NCBI RefSeq assembly: GCF_007858185.1
Contig: NZ_VFES01000010.1
Span: 186,001-250,000, forward strand
Length of the DNA: 64,000 nucleotides
Reading direction: 5' to 3'
From: Pseudomonas grimontii
GTDB taxonomy: Bacteria; Pseudomonadota; Gammaproteobacteria; Pseudomonadales; Pseudomonadaceae
The notes below the pieces were generated by a model that searched no databases, was not told the origin of the DNA, and worked only from the letters and a program-made list of their open reading frames with translations. The translations under genes and the position numbers were made by a program. Positions 27,220-36,930 of this stretch are shown piece by piece. The first letter of the stretch is position 1. Each line of letters opens with the position of its first letter.

Positions 27220-27504
27220 GACGTCGTCACCTCGCTCGATACGTGGAGCCGACGCCGGATCTATCAGTCGATGCTGGCAGTCATTGACGAACGCCAATGG
27301 CTGTTTTCCCCCCAGAACACCCTGAAACGCTACCGATGACCCGCACGCCGGTGTACCGGCTCTCCCCTGATTCGGATGGCCTGCGCTTAAGGATAGTTCG
27401 GAATCTGAGAGGGCAAGGCGCGATGCGCAATTAGTTTGGCTGCGCCGTTCGTCAGAAACGGCGCGAGCCCAAGCGTCACGCGGGGTAGCGGGGTGTGAAA
27501 AAAA
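27220..27504 (-). promoter_or_regulatory. glpE-prkA intergenic region, probable prkA promoter
   Basis: 285 bases without a gene. On the minus strand GAACTATCCTTAAG resembles a sigma-S -10 region (CTAYRCTTAA pattern), about 170 bases before prkA; expression of this operon in stationary phase or stress would fit. The assignment is a guess from one element. Confidence 0.3.
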
Positions 27505-27834
27505 TTATTGCGAATCGCCGGAGGCAATTTCCGCAGGATACGTCGTACGCCACAGCTCAAACCCGCCGTCCAGGCTGTAGACGTCGGAGAAGCCCTGGCT
27601 GACCAGATAGGCGGCTGCGCTCTGGCTGGAGTTGCCGTGGTAGCAGGCCACGATCAGTGGTGCATCGAGGTCGGCGGCGCGGATGAAATCGGCGATGTTG
27701 ACGTTGTCCAGATGCCGGGCGCCAGCGATGTGGGCGGCGGCGTAAGTAGGCTGGTCGCGGATATCGACCACCACTGCACCTTGCTCGCGCAGGGCCTGGG
27801 CTTGTTCGGGAGGGATACGTTTGAATTCGCTCAT
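27505..27834 (-). CDS. glpE: GlpE, thiosulfate sulfurtransferase (rhodanese)
   Basis: Single-domain rhodanese of 109 residues that moves sulfane sulfur from thiosulfate to acceptors such as cyanide or thioredoxin. The catalytic Cys64 sits in the active-site loop CYHGNSS. It follows apaH by nine bases and probably ends the lptD-to-glpE gene series. Confidence 0.94.
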   Translation of the reverse strand: MSEFKRIPPEQAQALREQGAVVVDIRDQPTYAAAHIAGARHLDNVNIADFIRAADLDAPLIVACYHGNSSQSAAAYLVSQGFSDVYSLDGGFELWRTTYPAEIASGDSQ

Positions 27835-27843
27835 GGCGGGCTC

Positions 27844-28695
27844 CTATGGCTTGGCAGCAGCCGGCAGGGTAACGGGAAGAGTGGGTTGGCATTGGCAGCT
27901 GTGGCGCTCGCCAGTGTCGATGTTCATCAGCGTCATGGCGCCGCCCCACACGCAGCCGGTGTCGAGGGCAAACACGCCAGGTTCGTCGCACTTGCCTTCG
28001 AGGGCTGCCCAGTGACCAAAGATGATCCTGGTGTCGCGGGTCTTGCGTTCCTTGTGGGCAAACCACGGTTTGTAGCCGGGCAGCGCAGTGTCGGCGCCTT
28101 CCTTACTCTTGAGGTCCAGCTTGCCCTCGGCGGTGCAGAAGCGCATGCGCGTGAAATAGTTGGTAATCACCCGCAGGCGGGCGACGCCAGTGAGGTCGTT
28201 GTCCCATTTCACGGGATCGTTGCCATACATGCCGTCGAGGTAGGCGGTGTACAGGCTGTCATCGGCCAGGGCGTTTTCGACTTCGGCGGCGCACTTGAGG
28301 GCTTTTTTCAGCGTCCACTGCGGCGGGATACCGGCATGGACCAAGGCAATATCGCGGCTTTCGTCGTAATGCATGAGCTTCTGCCGACGCAGCCAGTCAA
28401 GCAGTTGTGCGCGATCTGGCGCTTCGAGGATTTCCCGCAGGGTGTCGCCCTTTTTCAGGCGCTCGATGTTATTGCCGGCCGCCAGCAGGTGCAGGTCATG
28501 GTTGCCCAGTACGCACACCAGGGAATCACGCACGCTATACAGGTAACGCAGCGTCTCCAGGGACTCGGGGCCGCGATTGACCAGGTCGCCTACCAGCCAC
28601 AGGCGATCATTCGCCGGGTCGAAGGCTACCCGTTCAAGCAGGCACTTGAGGGGCTCCAGACAGCCTTGCAGGTCTCCGACCGCGTACGTTGCCAT
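27844..28695 (-). CDS. apaH: ApaH, diadenosine tetraphosphatase
   Basis: Symmetrical Ap4A hydrolase of 283 residues; it also removes Np4 caps from RNA. Metallophosphoesterase motifs are in order: GDLQGC near residue 7, GDLVNRGPES, GNHDLHLLA, then the C-terminal His motifs. The ATG at 28695 overlaps the apaG stop by one base, the conserved apaG-apaH coupling. Confidence 0.97.
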   Translation of the reverse strand: MATYAVGDLQGCLEPLKCLLERVAFDPANDRLWLVGDLVNRGPESLETLRYLYSVRDSLVCVLGNHDLHLLAAGNNIERLKKGDTLREILEAPDRAQLLDWLRRQKLMHYDESRDIALVHAGIPPQWTLKKALKCAAEVENALADDSLYTAYLDGMYGNDPVKWDNDLTGVARLRVITNYFTRMRFCTAEGKLDLKSKEGADTALPGYKPWFAHKERKTRDTRIIFGHWAALEGKCDEPGVFALDTGCVWGGAMTLMNIDTGERHSCQCQPTLPVTLPAAAKP

Positions 28696-29075
28696 CAGTG
28701 CAGGGACCCCGGTACGGCGAGGCGGAAAGGCTTGATGATGGCGTCGAACAGTTTGCCGTCAGTGGCTTTCATCTGATACGAGCCTTGCATGGTGCCGACC
28801 TTGGAGGTCATTACCGTACCGCTGCTGTAAGTGTGGCTGGCGCCAATGTCGATCAACGGTTGTTGGCCGACAACGCCTGCGCCGCGAACTTCCTCGACCT
28901 GACCGTCACCATCGGTGATCACCCAGTGGCGTGACAGCAGCTTGGCCGGCACCTGCCCGTTGTTTTTCACCGTGATGGTGTAGGCAAAGGCGAAGCGGTT
29001 GTGTTCAGGTTGCGATTGGTCCGCCAGGAAGCGGGTGACGACGCTGACGTCGATCTGGTAGCGAGGATCGGACAT
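28695..29075 (-). CDS. apaG: ApaG protein
   Basis: 126 residues with a fibronectin III-like fold; function uncertain (the family is linked to cobalt and magnesium effects and to nucleotide polyphosphates). The N-terminal YQIDVSVVTRFLADQSQPEH and the central RHWVITDGDGQVEEVRGAGV are diagnostic. It lies between rsmA and apaH as in E. coli. Confidence 0.96.
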   Translation of the reverse strand: MSDPRYQIDVSVVTRFLADQSQPEHNRFAFAYTITVKNNGQVPAKLLSRHWVITDGDGQVEEVRGAGVVGQQPLIDIGASHTYSSGTVMTSKVGTMQGSYQMKATDGKLFDAIIKPFRLAVPGSLH

Positions 29076-29145
29076 GCAAGAGGCCTTAAAAGCAAAAGCG
29101 GAGGACAGCAGATGCGGATCAGTCTAGGCCAAGAGGCGGGCACTA

Positions 29146-29165
29146 GGCCAGACATGTGTCTGGCC
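29146..29165. other. Hairpin between rsmA and apaG
   Basis: A perfect 8-bp inverted repeat GGCCAGAC / GTCTGGCC with a 4-base centre lies 14 bases after the rsmA stop, with no T run. It may be a pause or RNA-processing site inside the operon. Confidence 0.55.
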
Positions 29166-29178
29166 ATGCCTGGGTGCT

Positions 29179-29991
29179 TCAGTCGGCGGCCGGCGCAGGC
29201 TGGATGGCAAGCTGGTCGGCCAGGCGCACGAACGCGGCCAGGTCCAGTTGTTCGGGGCGCAGGCTGCCGTCGACGCCGGCGGCTTCGATCTCGGCGTTGC
29301 TCAGCAGCGCCTTGAGCGTGTTGCGCAGGGTCTTGCGGCGTTGGTTGAACGCTTCACGCACCACACGCTCCAGCAGTTTGTGATCCTTGGCCGGGTGTGG
29401 CAACACGGCGTGAGGCACCAGGCGCACGATAGCCGAGTCGACCTTCGGCGGTGGGTTGAACGCACCCGGGCCGACATTGAACAGGTGTTCGACGCGGCAG
29501 TGGTACTGAACCATGATTGACAGGCGGCCCCAATCACCACCACCAGGGCCGGCGGCCAGGCGTTCGACCACTTCCTTTTGCAGCATGAAGTGCATGTCGC
29601 GGATGATCCCGGCGTTGTTCAGCAGGTGGAAAATCAGCGGTGTGGAGATGTTGTACGGCAGGTTACCCACCACGCGCAGGCTGTTGGGCGCGGCGTTGAG
29701 CGTATTGAAGTCGAACTTCAGTGCATCGCCTTGGTGCAGATTGAAGTTGGGCTTGTCGGCGAACTGCTGGTTGAGGATCGGAATCAGGTCCTTGTCCAGT
29801 TCAACCACGTCCAGTTGGCCACCACTGGCGAGCAAGCCTTGGGTCAGCGCGCCCTGGCCCGGGCCGATTTCCAGCAGACGGTCTTCTGGCTTGGCATGGA
29901 TGGAGCGCAGGATACGGTCGATCACGCCAGCGTCGTGCAGGAAGTTTTGCCCGAAGCGCTTACGCGCCCGGTGTTGGTAATGCTCGGTCAT
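29179..29991 (-). CDS. rsmA: RsmA (KsgA), 16S rRNA A1518/A1519 dimethyltransferase
   Basis: Dimethylates two adjacent adenines near the 3' end of 16S rRNA, a late check in 30S assembly. 270 residues, with the SAM motif LEIGPGQGALT, catalytic NLPYN and a C-terminal helical domain. The ATG overlaps the pdxA stop (ATGA). Not to be confused with the Csr-type regulator also called RsmA in pseudomonads. Confidence 0.97.
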   Translation of the reverse strand: MTEHYQHRARKRFGQNFLHDAGVIDRILRSIHAKPEDRLLEIGPGQGALTQGLLASGGQLDVVELDKDLIPILNQQFADKPNFNLHQGDALKFDFNTLNAAPNSLRVVGNLPYNISTPLIFHLLNNAGIIRDMHFMLQKEVVERLAAGPGGGDWGRLSIMVQYHCRVEHLFNVGPGAFNPPPKVDSAIVRLVPHAVLPHPAKDHKLLERVVREAFNQRRKTLRNTLKALLSNAEIEAAGVDGSLRPEQLDLAAFVRLADQLAIQPAPAAD

Positions 29992-30977
29992 ATACGGGTC
30001 TCGGCCATCTGATAGGCGGTTTCCAGGGCCACGTGCAGGCTGCCGGTATCGATCTTGCCGCTGCCCGCCAGGTCCAGGGCGGTGCCATGGTCGACGGAGG
30101 TGCGGATGATCGGCAGGCCCAGTGTCACGTTGACTGCGGCGCCGAAGCCTTTGTATTTAAGCACCGGCAGCCCCTGGTCATGGTACATCGCCAGCACTGC
30201 GTCGCAGTGCTCCAGATATTTTGGGGTAAACAGAGTGTCTGCTGGCAGTGGGCCGCGTAGGTCCATGCCTTCTTGGCGCAGGCGCTCCAGGGTTGGTTCA
30301 ATGATGTCTATTTCTTCATGGCCCAAGTGTCCGCCTTCGCCGGCATGGGGGTTGAGCCCGCAGACCAGGATGCGCGGTTGGGCGATGCCGAATTTTTTTT
30401 GCAGGTCGGCATGCAGGATGCGTGTAACGCGTTCCACACGCTCGGCGGTGATGGCGTCGGCAATGTCGCGCAATGGCAGGTGCGTCGTCACCAGGGCGAC
30501 CCGCAGGCCACGTGTGGCCAGCATCATTACGACTTGAGCGGTATTAGTCAGCTCAGCCAGGAATTCGGTGTGGCCCGAAAACGCGATGCCCGATTCGTTA
30601 ATCACGCCCTTGTGGACCGGCGCGGTGATCATGCCGGCGAAGTCGCCGTCGATGCAGCCTTGTCCGGCGCGGGTCAGGGTTTCCAGGACGAACGCCGCGT
30701 TGGCCTTGTCGAGTTGCCCGGCAACGACCTTGGCTTGCAGCGGGGTGTTCCACACATACAAGCTGCCAGCAGGCGCCGGCACGTCGGGCCAGTTGCCCGG
30801 TACCACGTCGAGCAGATTGACGACCACACCCAGCTGCGCGGCCCGCTCAAGGAGCAGGTCGCGGCTGGTAATGGCAATCAGGGGGTGCGGCTGGGGTTGC
30901 GAGGCGAGCAGCAGGCACAGGTCTGGACCAATGCCGGCCGGCTCGCCGGGTGTTACCGCGAAACGCTGTGGTTTCAC
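29988..30977 (-). CDS. pdxA: PdxA, 4-hydroxythreonine-4-phosphate dehydrogenase
   Basis: NAD-dependent enzyme of pyridoxal phosphate synthesis. 329 residues with the start TPGEPAGIGPDL, metal-ligand His in SGHTEFLAELT, and AMYHDQGLPVLKYKGFG near the C-terminus. It begins with GTG, sharing GTGA with the surA stop, and ends in the rsmA start, so surA-pdxA-rsmA are tightly coupled. Confidence 0.97.
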   Translation of the reverse strand: MKPQRFAVTPGEPAGIGPDLCLLLASQPQPHPLIAITSRDLLLERAAQLGVVVNLLDVVPGNWPDVPAPAGSLYVWNTPLQAKVVAGQLDKANAAFVLETLTRAGQGCIDGDFAGMITAPVHKGVINESGIAFSGHTEFLAELTNTAQVVMMLATRGLRVALVTTHLPLRDIADAITAERVERVTRILHADLQKKFGIAQPRILVCGLNPHAGEGGHLGHEEIDIIEPTLERLRQEGMDLRGPLPADTLFTPKYLEHCDAVLAMYHDQGLPVLKYKGFGAAVNVTLGLPIIRTSVDHGTALDLAGSGKIDTGSLHVALETAYQMAETRI

Positions 30978-32314
30978 TGTGTTGCCTGGTCGGTGCCTGT
31001 TTGCTCGGCGCCTGGCAGCTTGTTTTCCACGTAGGCTTCGTCACGGATCTGACGTAGCCAGGTTTGCAGCTCTTCGTCGTATTTGCGGTTACGCAGTACG
31101 TTCAGCGCTTGCTGCTCGCGGGCTTGGCTGGTGTTGTCGGTGGCGCGACGGCCAAGGACTTCCAGCACATGCCAGCCATATTGGGTCTTGAACGGCTTGG
31201 ACAGTACGCCTTGCGGAGTATCGGCCATCACCTGCTGGAACTCGGGCACCAGGGCTTTCGGGTCGATCCAGTTCAGGTCGCCGCCGTTGAGGGCAGAGCC
31301 TGGGTCTTCCGAGAAGCTTTTGGCCAGGGTGGCAAAGTCTTCGCCGCTTTCGATGCGGTCATAGATCTTCTGGGCCAGTTCCTTGGTTTGTGCCTCGGTG
31401 CGAATTTCGCTGGGTTTGACCAGGATATGACGAACATGTACTTCGTCTTTCAACGAGGTCTCGCCACCGCGACGCTCCAGCAACTTCAGGATGATGAAGC
31501 CACCTGGGGTGCGAGCCGGCTGGGTGATGCCACCCACTTCCATGGCACTCAGCTCACGGTCGAACGGAGGTGGCAGTTGAGCAGCTTTACGCCAGCCCAT
31601 ATCGCCACCTTCAAGGGCGTTGTCGCTGCCGGACTGGGCAATGGCCATCTGAGCAAAGTCGGCGCCGGCTTTCAGGCGATCATAGATAGCCTGGGTTTTC
31701 GCCGCTGCCGCATTCAGTTGCTCGGAGTTGGCGCTGTCCGGGGTCGGGATCAGGATATTGGCCAGGTGCAGTTCTTCGGACAGCTGCATCTTGCCCAGGT
31801 CCGAAGCCAGGAAGTTCTTCACTTCCTGCTCGGACACCTGAACCCGCTCGGCAACGCGACGTTGACGTACACGGCTGATGATCATTTCGCGGCGGATCTG
31901 GTCACGGGCGTCTTCATACGAAAGACCGTCGTGGGCCAGGGCTGCGCGGAATTGATCAATGCTCATGTTGTTGCGTTGAGCGATGGTGCCGACCGCCTGG
32001 TTCAGTTCTTCGTCCGAAATACGGATACCGGAACGATCGCCGATCTGCAGTTGCAGGTTTTCGACGATCAGGCGTTCCAGCACCTGTTGGTCCAGCACGC
32101 TGGTAGGTGGCACGCCACCGCCACGCTTGGCGATGGTTTGCTGCACTTCCTTGACGCGCTGGTCCAGTTGGCTCTGCATGATCACGTCGTTATCGACGAT
32201 GGCCACTACTTTATCCAGTTGCTGAACCGCAGCGTGAGCCGATACGGTGCCCAGGAACAGCGCGCCCAGCACTAGCGGGCGCAGACAATCAGAAAGCTTG
32301 GTCTTCACGTTCAC
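30974..32314 (-). CDS. surA: SurA, periplasmic chaperone and peptidyl-prolyl isomerase
   Basis: Escorts outer-membrane proteins (among them LptD) through the periplasm. About 446 residues: signal peptide ending AHA, N-terminal chaperone domain, two parvulin domains (about 185-285 and 295-395) each with the HVRHILVKP- or LHLANILIP-type start, and a C-terminal helix. The start is uncertain: GTG at 32314 has AAGG five bases before it; TTG 32326 and GTG 32308 are alternatives. All overlap the lptD 3' end. Confidence 0.95.
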   Translation of the reverse strand: MNVKTKLSDCLRPLVLGALFLGTVSAHAAVQQLDKVVAIVDNDVIMQSQLDQRVKEVQQTIAKRGGGVPPTSVLDQQVLERLIVENLQLQIGDRSGIRISDEELNQAVGTIAQRNNMSIDQFRAALAHDGLSYEDARDQIRREMIISRVRQRRVAERVQVSEQEVKNFLASDLGKMQLSEELHLANILIPTPDSANSEQLNAAAAKTQAIYDRLKAGADFAQMAIAQSGSDNALEGGDMGWRKAAQLPPPFDRELSAMEVGGITQPARTPGGFIILKLLERRGGETSLKDEVHVRHILVKPSEIRTEAQTKELAQKIYDRIESGEDFATLAKSFSEDPGSALNGGDLNWIDPKALVPEFQQVMADTPQGVLSKPFKTQYGWHVLEVLGRRATDNTSQAREQQALNVLRNRKYDEELQTWLRQIRDEAYVENKLPGAEQTGTDQATQ

Positions 32315-35102
32315 GATAACCTTCAATGCCTTTGTCGAGGAAGCTCTCTACCTTGGCGCCGGTCAGGCCGCCGAGTCCTTTGAGGACGATCTGCAGGAAG
32401 AGCCCGTGGTCACCCTTTTCGTTAAGCGGGGCGATCTGGCTGTATTCGTCGTTGGAAACCCAGTAACGGTTGATGACGCGCAGTTTCCAGCAGCAGTTGT
32501 CGTACTCGAAACCACCGAAGGCTTCCAGGGTACGGTTGCGTGCGTAGTCATACTGCCAGCGGGTGATCAGGTTCCACTGGGGAATGATCGGCCACATCAT
32601 CGAGAAATCGTGTTGTTGGATTTTGTAGTAATCCTTCACATAGTTATCCGCGCCTGGCGTGCCGTAGTCGCCACCGAACTGCCATTTGCCGGTCAGCTGG
32701 TTGTAGACGACTTGGTCGTTACGATAGCGATAACCGACGTTGATGATCTTGTTCGGGTTGTCTTCCGGCTGGTAGTGAAGCATCGCGCTACCGGAACGAG
32801 GGCTGTGCTCCTCGGTGTCCCAGTTGTAGTCGGCCGTGGCGCGCCAGTCGCGGTTGAAGCGGAACTCGTAGTCCAGGGCGACGGGCGATACATCGGACTG
32901 TGCATCGGCACGGTCAGCGGCGAGGATGCCCGGCAGTTGTACTTCACGATCCTTGAAGTACAGCGCCTGGCCCACGGATACGCGTTGACGTTCGAAGCCG
33001 TTGTCTTCGATCCAGCGGCTGGTCAAGCCCAGGGACAGCTTGTTTTCGTCGCCGATACGGTCGGAGCCGCTGAAGCGGTTGTCGCGGAACAGGGACGCGT
33101 AGCTGAACGAGTATTCGCTGGTGTCGAAGACCGGGATGTCGGCCTGGTCCTTGTTCGGCACGTACAGGTAGAACGCACGCGGCTCAAGGGTCTGGCGATA
33201 ATCCTTGCCGAACCAGTTGGTATTGCGATCGAAGTACAGGCCGCTGTCGACGCTGGCCACCGGAACCGCACGGTCCTGGGAGCTCTTGAAGGTGCCGCCC
33301 GCGTACTGGGTACCGTTCTGCGCCGCAGCAGCTTGTGCGGCGATGATGTCATTTTTGCCAGTGCTGTCCAGGTCAAGGTCGTACTTGGTGTACACGTACT
33401 TGAGCTTCGGCGTAATGAAACCGTAGGTCCAGTTCATCGGATAATCGACGGCCGGCGCGACATTCAGGCGAGTACCGTTTGCACGGGTCAGGCCGGTCAC
33501 GTAGGTGTCCAGGCGACGCTCGGAACCACCGTTTTCATTGATGAAGTTGCCGTTTTCCAGACTGCGCTCAAACCGAACTGCTTCGGTCTCGTAGCTGAAG
33601 TTCAGCCCGCCCGGATGGTATGGCAGTTGGCCGTTGAAGGTGATCTGTGGCAGACGGTCATAAGGTGTGACCTGGGAGATAGTCGCCAACTGATAAGCCT
33701 GGACATTCAATCGCGCCTGGAACGAGTCGCCACGATAAGTCACAGCACCCTGCTGGTTGACATAGTCCCGACTCTCAACACCTTCCTGGTACGACTTGAG
33801 ATCCTGGAAGTAGTAAGGGTCACTGATCTTGGTGTAGTCGACCTGGGTCATTACACGCGAATCCAGCCCGCCCTTGTGCTGCCAATTGAGCATGTAGCGG
33901 GTTTTTTCGTAATCGGTCTGCAGCTTGCGTTCGTCGTTGTCGTCGTTCAGGTACGCGCCGCCGAACTGGCCTTCGCTGGACTTGGTGAGGTAGCGGAATT
34001 CGCCTTCCATCATCATGCCGCGCTTGGTCATGTATTGCGGGTACAACGTGGCATCGTAGTTTGGCGCCAGGTTGAAGTAGTACGGCGTGACCAGGGTGAA
34101 GCCGGTCTCGCTGGCGGTGCTGAAGCTTGGCGGCAGGAAGCCGGACTGACGACGGTCGTCGATCGGGAAGTAGATGTAAGGGGTGTACAGGATCGGAATG
34201 TTCTTGATCCGCAACGTCGCGTTGGTGGCCGTACCGAAACCGGTGGCCGGGTTCAACGTGATGTTGTTGCCCCTGAGCTGCCAGGCGTTGCTGTCCGGCT
34301 CGCAGGTGGTGTACGTACCGTCCTTGAGACGGATGATCGCGTTTTCGGCGCGCTTGGCGTACAGCGCGTTACCGCGGATACGCGACTTGTGCAGTACGTA
34401 TTCGGCGTTGTCGATCTGCGCCGCGCCGGTGTCCAGTTGAACCTGGGCGTGGTCGCCGACGATCAATGCACCGTTGTCGCGCAGTCGCACGTTACCGTTC
34501 AGCTCGCCACGGTTCTCGGCCTGGTACAGGCTGGCTTCTTCCGACTCCAGCTGCATGCTGCCCTGGCGCATGACAACGTCACCGGCCAGGGTTGCGACCT
34601 GTTGTTCCTGCTCGTAACGAGAGGCCTTGGCACCGATGAAGGTCGGCGCATCGCTCTTGTTCGTCTTGTCGTTCATGCCAGGACGAGTTGGCTCGATGTA
34701 CGCACCGCCGCAGTAAGGACCGGTTTCCGCCAGCTGGGCTGCGGTCAACTTTTCGCGAGGCACCCAGTCCAAGTGGCTGTAGTCGGCGCTGCGCGAACGC
34801 AGGCCACGGCCCTTGGACTCGGTGACCAGTGCGGTCTTCGGCTCGGCTTCGGCACTGCCGCCAGCGTCGGCCTGCGCCGTGCTGTTGGCCGAGCTGACGG
34901 CTGCGCCGTCATGCACCGGGCGCGGTGGCAATGGGGCGGCGGCCGTTTTCGGCGCGCAATCCCAGGCACCCGAAGCAGAGACTGAGCAGTCATACTGTTC
35001 CGCGGCGACCACGAATGAGGTGGCGAAGGGTTGCATGGCCAGCAGACTGCCGGTTACCAGCAACGGAAATTTTCTACGAAACGCGGGGGATTTCAATGCC
35101 AT
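32289..35102 (-). CDS. lptD: LptD, outer-membrane LPS transport protein
   Basis: Forms with LptE the outer-membrane translocon that places LPS in the outer leaflet. 937 residues: signal peptide ending near VVAA, a Pseudomonas-type linker rich in Ala and Pro, an OstA/LptA-like beta-jellyroll (about 170-300) and a large C-terminal beta barrel. The cysteine pattern needed for disulfide-controlled assembly is present, with C-x10-C near the mature N-terminus (YDC...WDC) and an adjacent CC pair near the C-terminus (NCCWKLRV). The ATG at 35102 is chosen because it yields a proper signal peptide. Divergent from amgK. Confidence 0.97.
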   Translation of the reverse strand: MALKSPAFRRKFPLLVTGSLLAMQPFATSFVVAAEQYDCSVSASGAWDCAPKTAAAPLPPRPVHDGAAVSSANSTAQADAGGSAEAEPKTALVTESKGRGLRSRSADYSHLDWVPREKLTAAQLAETGPYCGGAYIEPTRPGMNDKTNKSDAPTFIGAKASRYEQEQQVATLAGDVVMRQGSMQLESEEASLYQAENRGELNGNVRLRDNGALIVGDHAQVQLDTGAAQIDNAEYVLHKSRIRGNALYAKRAENAIIRLKDGTYTTCEPDSNAWQLRGNNITLNPATGFGTATNATLRIKNIPILYTPYIYFPIDDRRQSGFLPPSFSTASETGFTLVTPYYFNLAPNYDATLYPQYMTKRGMMMEGEFRYLTKSSEGQFGGAYLNDDNDERKLQTDYEKTRYMLNWQHKGGLDSRVMTQVDYTKISDPYYFQDLKSYQEGVESRDYVNQQGAVTYRGDSFQARLNVQAYQLATISQVTPYDRLPQITFNGQLPYHPGGLNFSYETEAVRFERSLENGNFINENGGSERRLDTYVTGLTRANGTRLNVAPAVDYPMNWTYGFITPKLKYVYTKYDLDLDSTGKNDIIAAQAAAAQNGTQYAGGTFKSSQDRAVPVASVDSGLYFDRNTNWFGKDYRQTLEPRAFYLYVPNKDQADIPVFDTSEYSFSYASLFRDNRFSGSDRIGDENKLSLGLTSRWIEDNGFERQRVSVGQALYFKDREVQLPGILAADRADAQSDVSPVALDYEFRFNRDWRATADYNWDTEEHSPRSGSAMLHYQPEDNPNKIINVGYRYRNDQVVYNQLTGKWQFGGDYGTPGADNYVKDYYKIQQHDFSMMWPIIPQWNLITRWQYDYARNRTLEAFGGFEYDNCCWKLRVINRYWVSNDEYSQIAPLNEKGDHGLFLQIVLKGLGGLTGAKVESFLDKGIEGYREREDQAF

Positions 35103-35203
35103 CTTATTAGTCCGGGCTTCCTGCGTGCCATCTGCCCGCGGTGTGGGCCGCACGCCTCTCGATGGTCTGAAAAAGATGCGTGATAATAAAGCATGACCCG
35201 CTT

Positions 35204-35219
35204 GACGGCTAGCGCCGTC
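35204..35219. other. Small hairpin in the amgK leader
   Basis: A perfect 6-bp stem GACGGC / GCCGTC with loop TAGC lies 13 bases before the amgK ATG, between the divergent lptD and amgK genes. It could affect amgK translation or be a protein-binding site. Confidence 0.4.
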
Positions 35220-35232
35220 GGAGACCCTTGTA

Positions 35233-36258
35233 ATGCCCGAGCAAGATCTACGTTTACAACAGCTGGAAGTCTGGCTGGATGAGCAGTTGCCGATCCTTTT
35301 CAACGCTCAAGGCTGGGGTGCCGTACCCCCGGCCACATTGACCGCGGCCAGCAGCGACGCGAGTTTCAGGCGCTATTTTCGTTGGGACGGCGGCGGTCGG
35401 ACTTTCGTGGTAATGGACGCTCCACCCCCCCAGGAAAACTGCAAACCTTTCGTCGATATCGCGCATTTGTTGTCGACGTCGGGAATAAATGTTCCGAAAA
35501 TTTATGCGCAAGACTTGCCGCGAGGCTTTCTTTTACTCAATGACCTGGGCAGAAAAACCTATCTGGACGTGATTAACGACGAAAATGCCGATCAGTTGTT
35601 TGCCGATGCCATCGACGCCTTGCTGGCTTATCAGCAGTTGCCGATGGACGCACCACTGCCCAGCTATGACGTCGCCTTGCTGCGCCGCGAACTCGAATTG
35701 TTTCCCGAGTGGTACGTGCGCCGGCACCTGGGTATCGAGTTGGATACTCAGCAACAGGCCCTGTGGCAGCGTGTCAGTGATCATTTGATCGACAGCGCCC
35801 TGGCACAACCGAAGGTGCTGGTGCACCGCGACTATATGCCACGCAACCTGATGATCAGCGAGCCGAACCCCGGTGTGCTGGATTTCCAGGACGCGGTCTA
35901 CGGCCCCGTCACCTACGACATTACCTGCCTGTTCAAGGACGCCTTTCTCAGCTGGCCCCAGGCCCGCGTGCGGGAATGGCAGCGAGGCTACTGGGAGCGT
36001 GCGCGCCAGGCCGGCATTCCGGTGCAGCCGGATTTCGAGGACTTCCTGCGCGCCAGCGACCTGATGGGTGTGCAGCGCCACCTTAAAGTCATCGGTATCT
36101 TTGCGCGCATCTGCCATCGTGACGGTAAGCCACGCTACCTGGCTGATGTGCCACGTTTCTTTGCTTATATAGAGGCGGTGCTCGCGGATCGTCAGGAGTT
36201 GAGCGAATTGGGCGAATTACTGACCAGCCTGCGCCAACCCGCTGAGGCCAGCGTATGA
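35233..36258 (+). CDS. amgK: AmgK, anomeric MurNAc/GlcNAc kinase
   Basis: Phosphorylates N-acetylmuramic acid at C1 in the cell-wall recycling bypass that avoids de novo UDP-MurNAc synthesis and gives intrinsic fosfomycin tolerance. 341 residues of the aminoglycoside phosphotransferase fold with the catalytic loop HRDYMPRNL and metal motif LDFQDAVYGP. The stop overlaps the murU start (ATGA), which makes the identification firm. Confidence 0.94.
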   Translation: MPEQDLRLQQLEVWLDEQLPILFNAQGWGAVPPATLTAASSDASFRRYFRWDGGGRTFVVMDAPPPQENCKPFVDIAHLLSTSGINVPKIYAQDLPRGFLLLNDLGRKTYLDVINDENADQLFADAIDALLAYQQLPMDAPLPSYDVALLRRELELFPEWYVRRHLGIELDTQQQALWQRVSDHLIDSALAQPKVLVHRDYMPRNLMISEPNPGVLDFQDAVYGPVTYDITCLFKDAFLSWPQARVREWQRGYWERARQAGIPVQPDFEDFLRASDLMGVQRHLKVIGIFARICHRDGKPRYLADVPRFFAYIEAVLADRQELSELGELLTSLRQPAEASV

Positions 36259-36929
36259 AGGCCATGATCCTGGCCGCCGGCAAAGGCGAGCGGATGCGTC
36301 CGCTCACGTTGCATACACCCAAGCCGTTGGTGCAGGCCGGCGGCAAGCGGCTGATCGAGTACCACCTGGAGGCGCTGGCCAAGGCCGGTTTCTCCGATGT
36401 CGTGATCAACCACGCCTGGCTCGGCCAGCAGATCGAGAGCTACCTGGGGGATGGCGCGCAGTTCGGCTTGCGCATCCGCTACTCCCCCGAGGGCGAACCG
36501 TTGGAAACCGGCGGCGGGATTTTCCAGGCGTTACCGTTGCTGGGGGATGAGCCATTCGTGGTGGTCAACGGCGATATCTGGACCGACTACGACTTCACCC
36601 AGCTCAAGCAGCCGCTTAAGGGCCTGGCTCATCTGGTGATGGTCGACAACCCGGCGCATCACCCCTCGGGCGGTGATTTTTACCTCGACCAGGGTCTGCT
36701 TCATGATGCGGCGCCCGGTGCCGATAACCTGACCTTCAGTGGCATTTCAGTGCTCGACCCCCAGTTGTTCGCGGGTTGCAGTGCCGGTGCCTTCAAGCTG
36801 GCGCCGCTGCTGCGTGCGGCGATGGCGAAAGGTTTGGTAACGGGGGAACACATGGCGGGACGCTGGATTGATGTCGGCACGCTGGAGCGCCTGGCGCAAG
36901 TCGAAACCCTGCTGACAGCGGGGCAGTAG
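36255..36929 (+). CDS. murU: MurU, MurNAc-1-phosphate uridylyltransferase
   Basis: Converts MurNAc 1-phosphate, made by AmgK, and UTP to UDP-MurNAc. 224 residues with the nucleotidyltransferase signature MILAAGKGERMRPLT, the PKPLV segment and VVNGDIW metal site. Translationally coupled to amgK and followed one base later by the DnaJ-domain gene. Confidence 0.95.
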   Translation: MKAMILAAGKGERMRPLTLHTPKPLVQAGGKRLIEYHLEALAKAGFSDVVINHAWLGQQIESYLGDGAQFGLRIRYSPEGEPLETGGGIFQALPLLGDEPFVVVNGDIWTDYDFTQLKQPLKGLAHLVMVDNPAHHPSGGDFYLDQGLLHDAAPGADNLTFSGISVLDPQLFAGCSAGAFKLAPLLRAAMAKGLVTGEHMAGRWIDVGTLERLAQVETLLTAGQ

Positions 36930-36930
36930 C

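Noticed and set aside
32247..34985. 912-codon open frame on the plus strand opposite lptD
   Set aside because: It mirrors the lptD codons; high GC third positions leave the opposite frame free of stops. No RBS, domain or plausible start.
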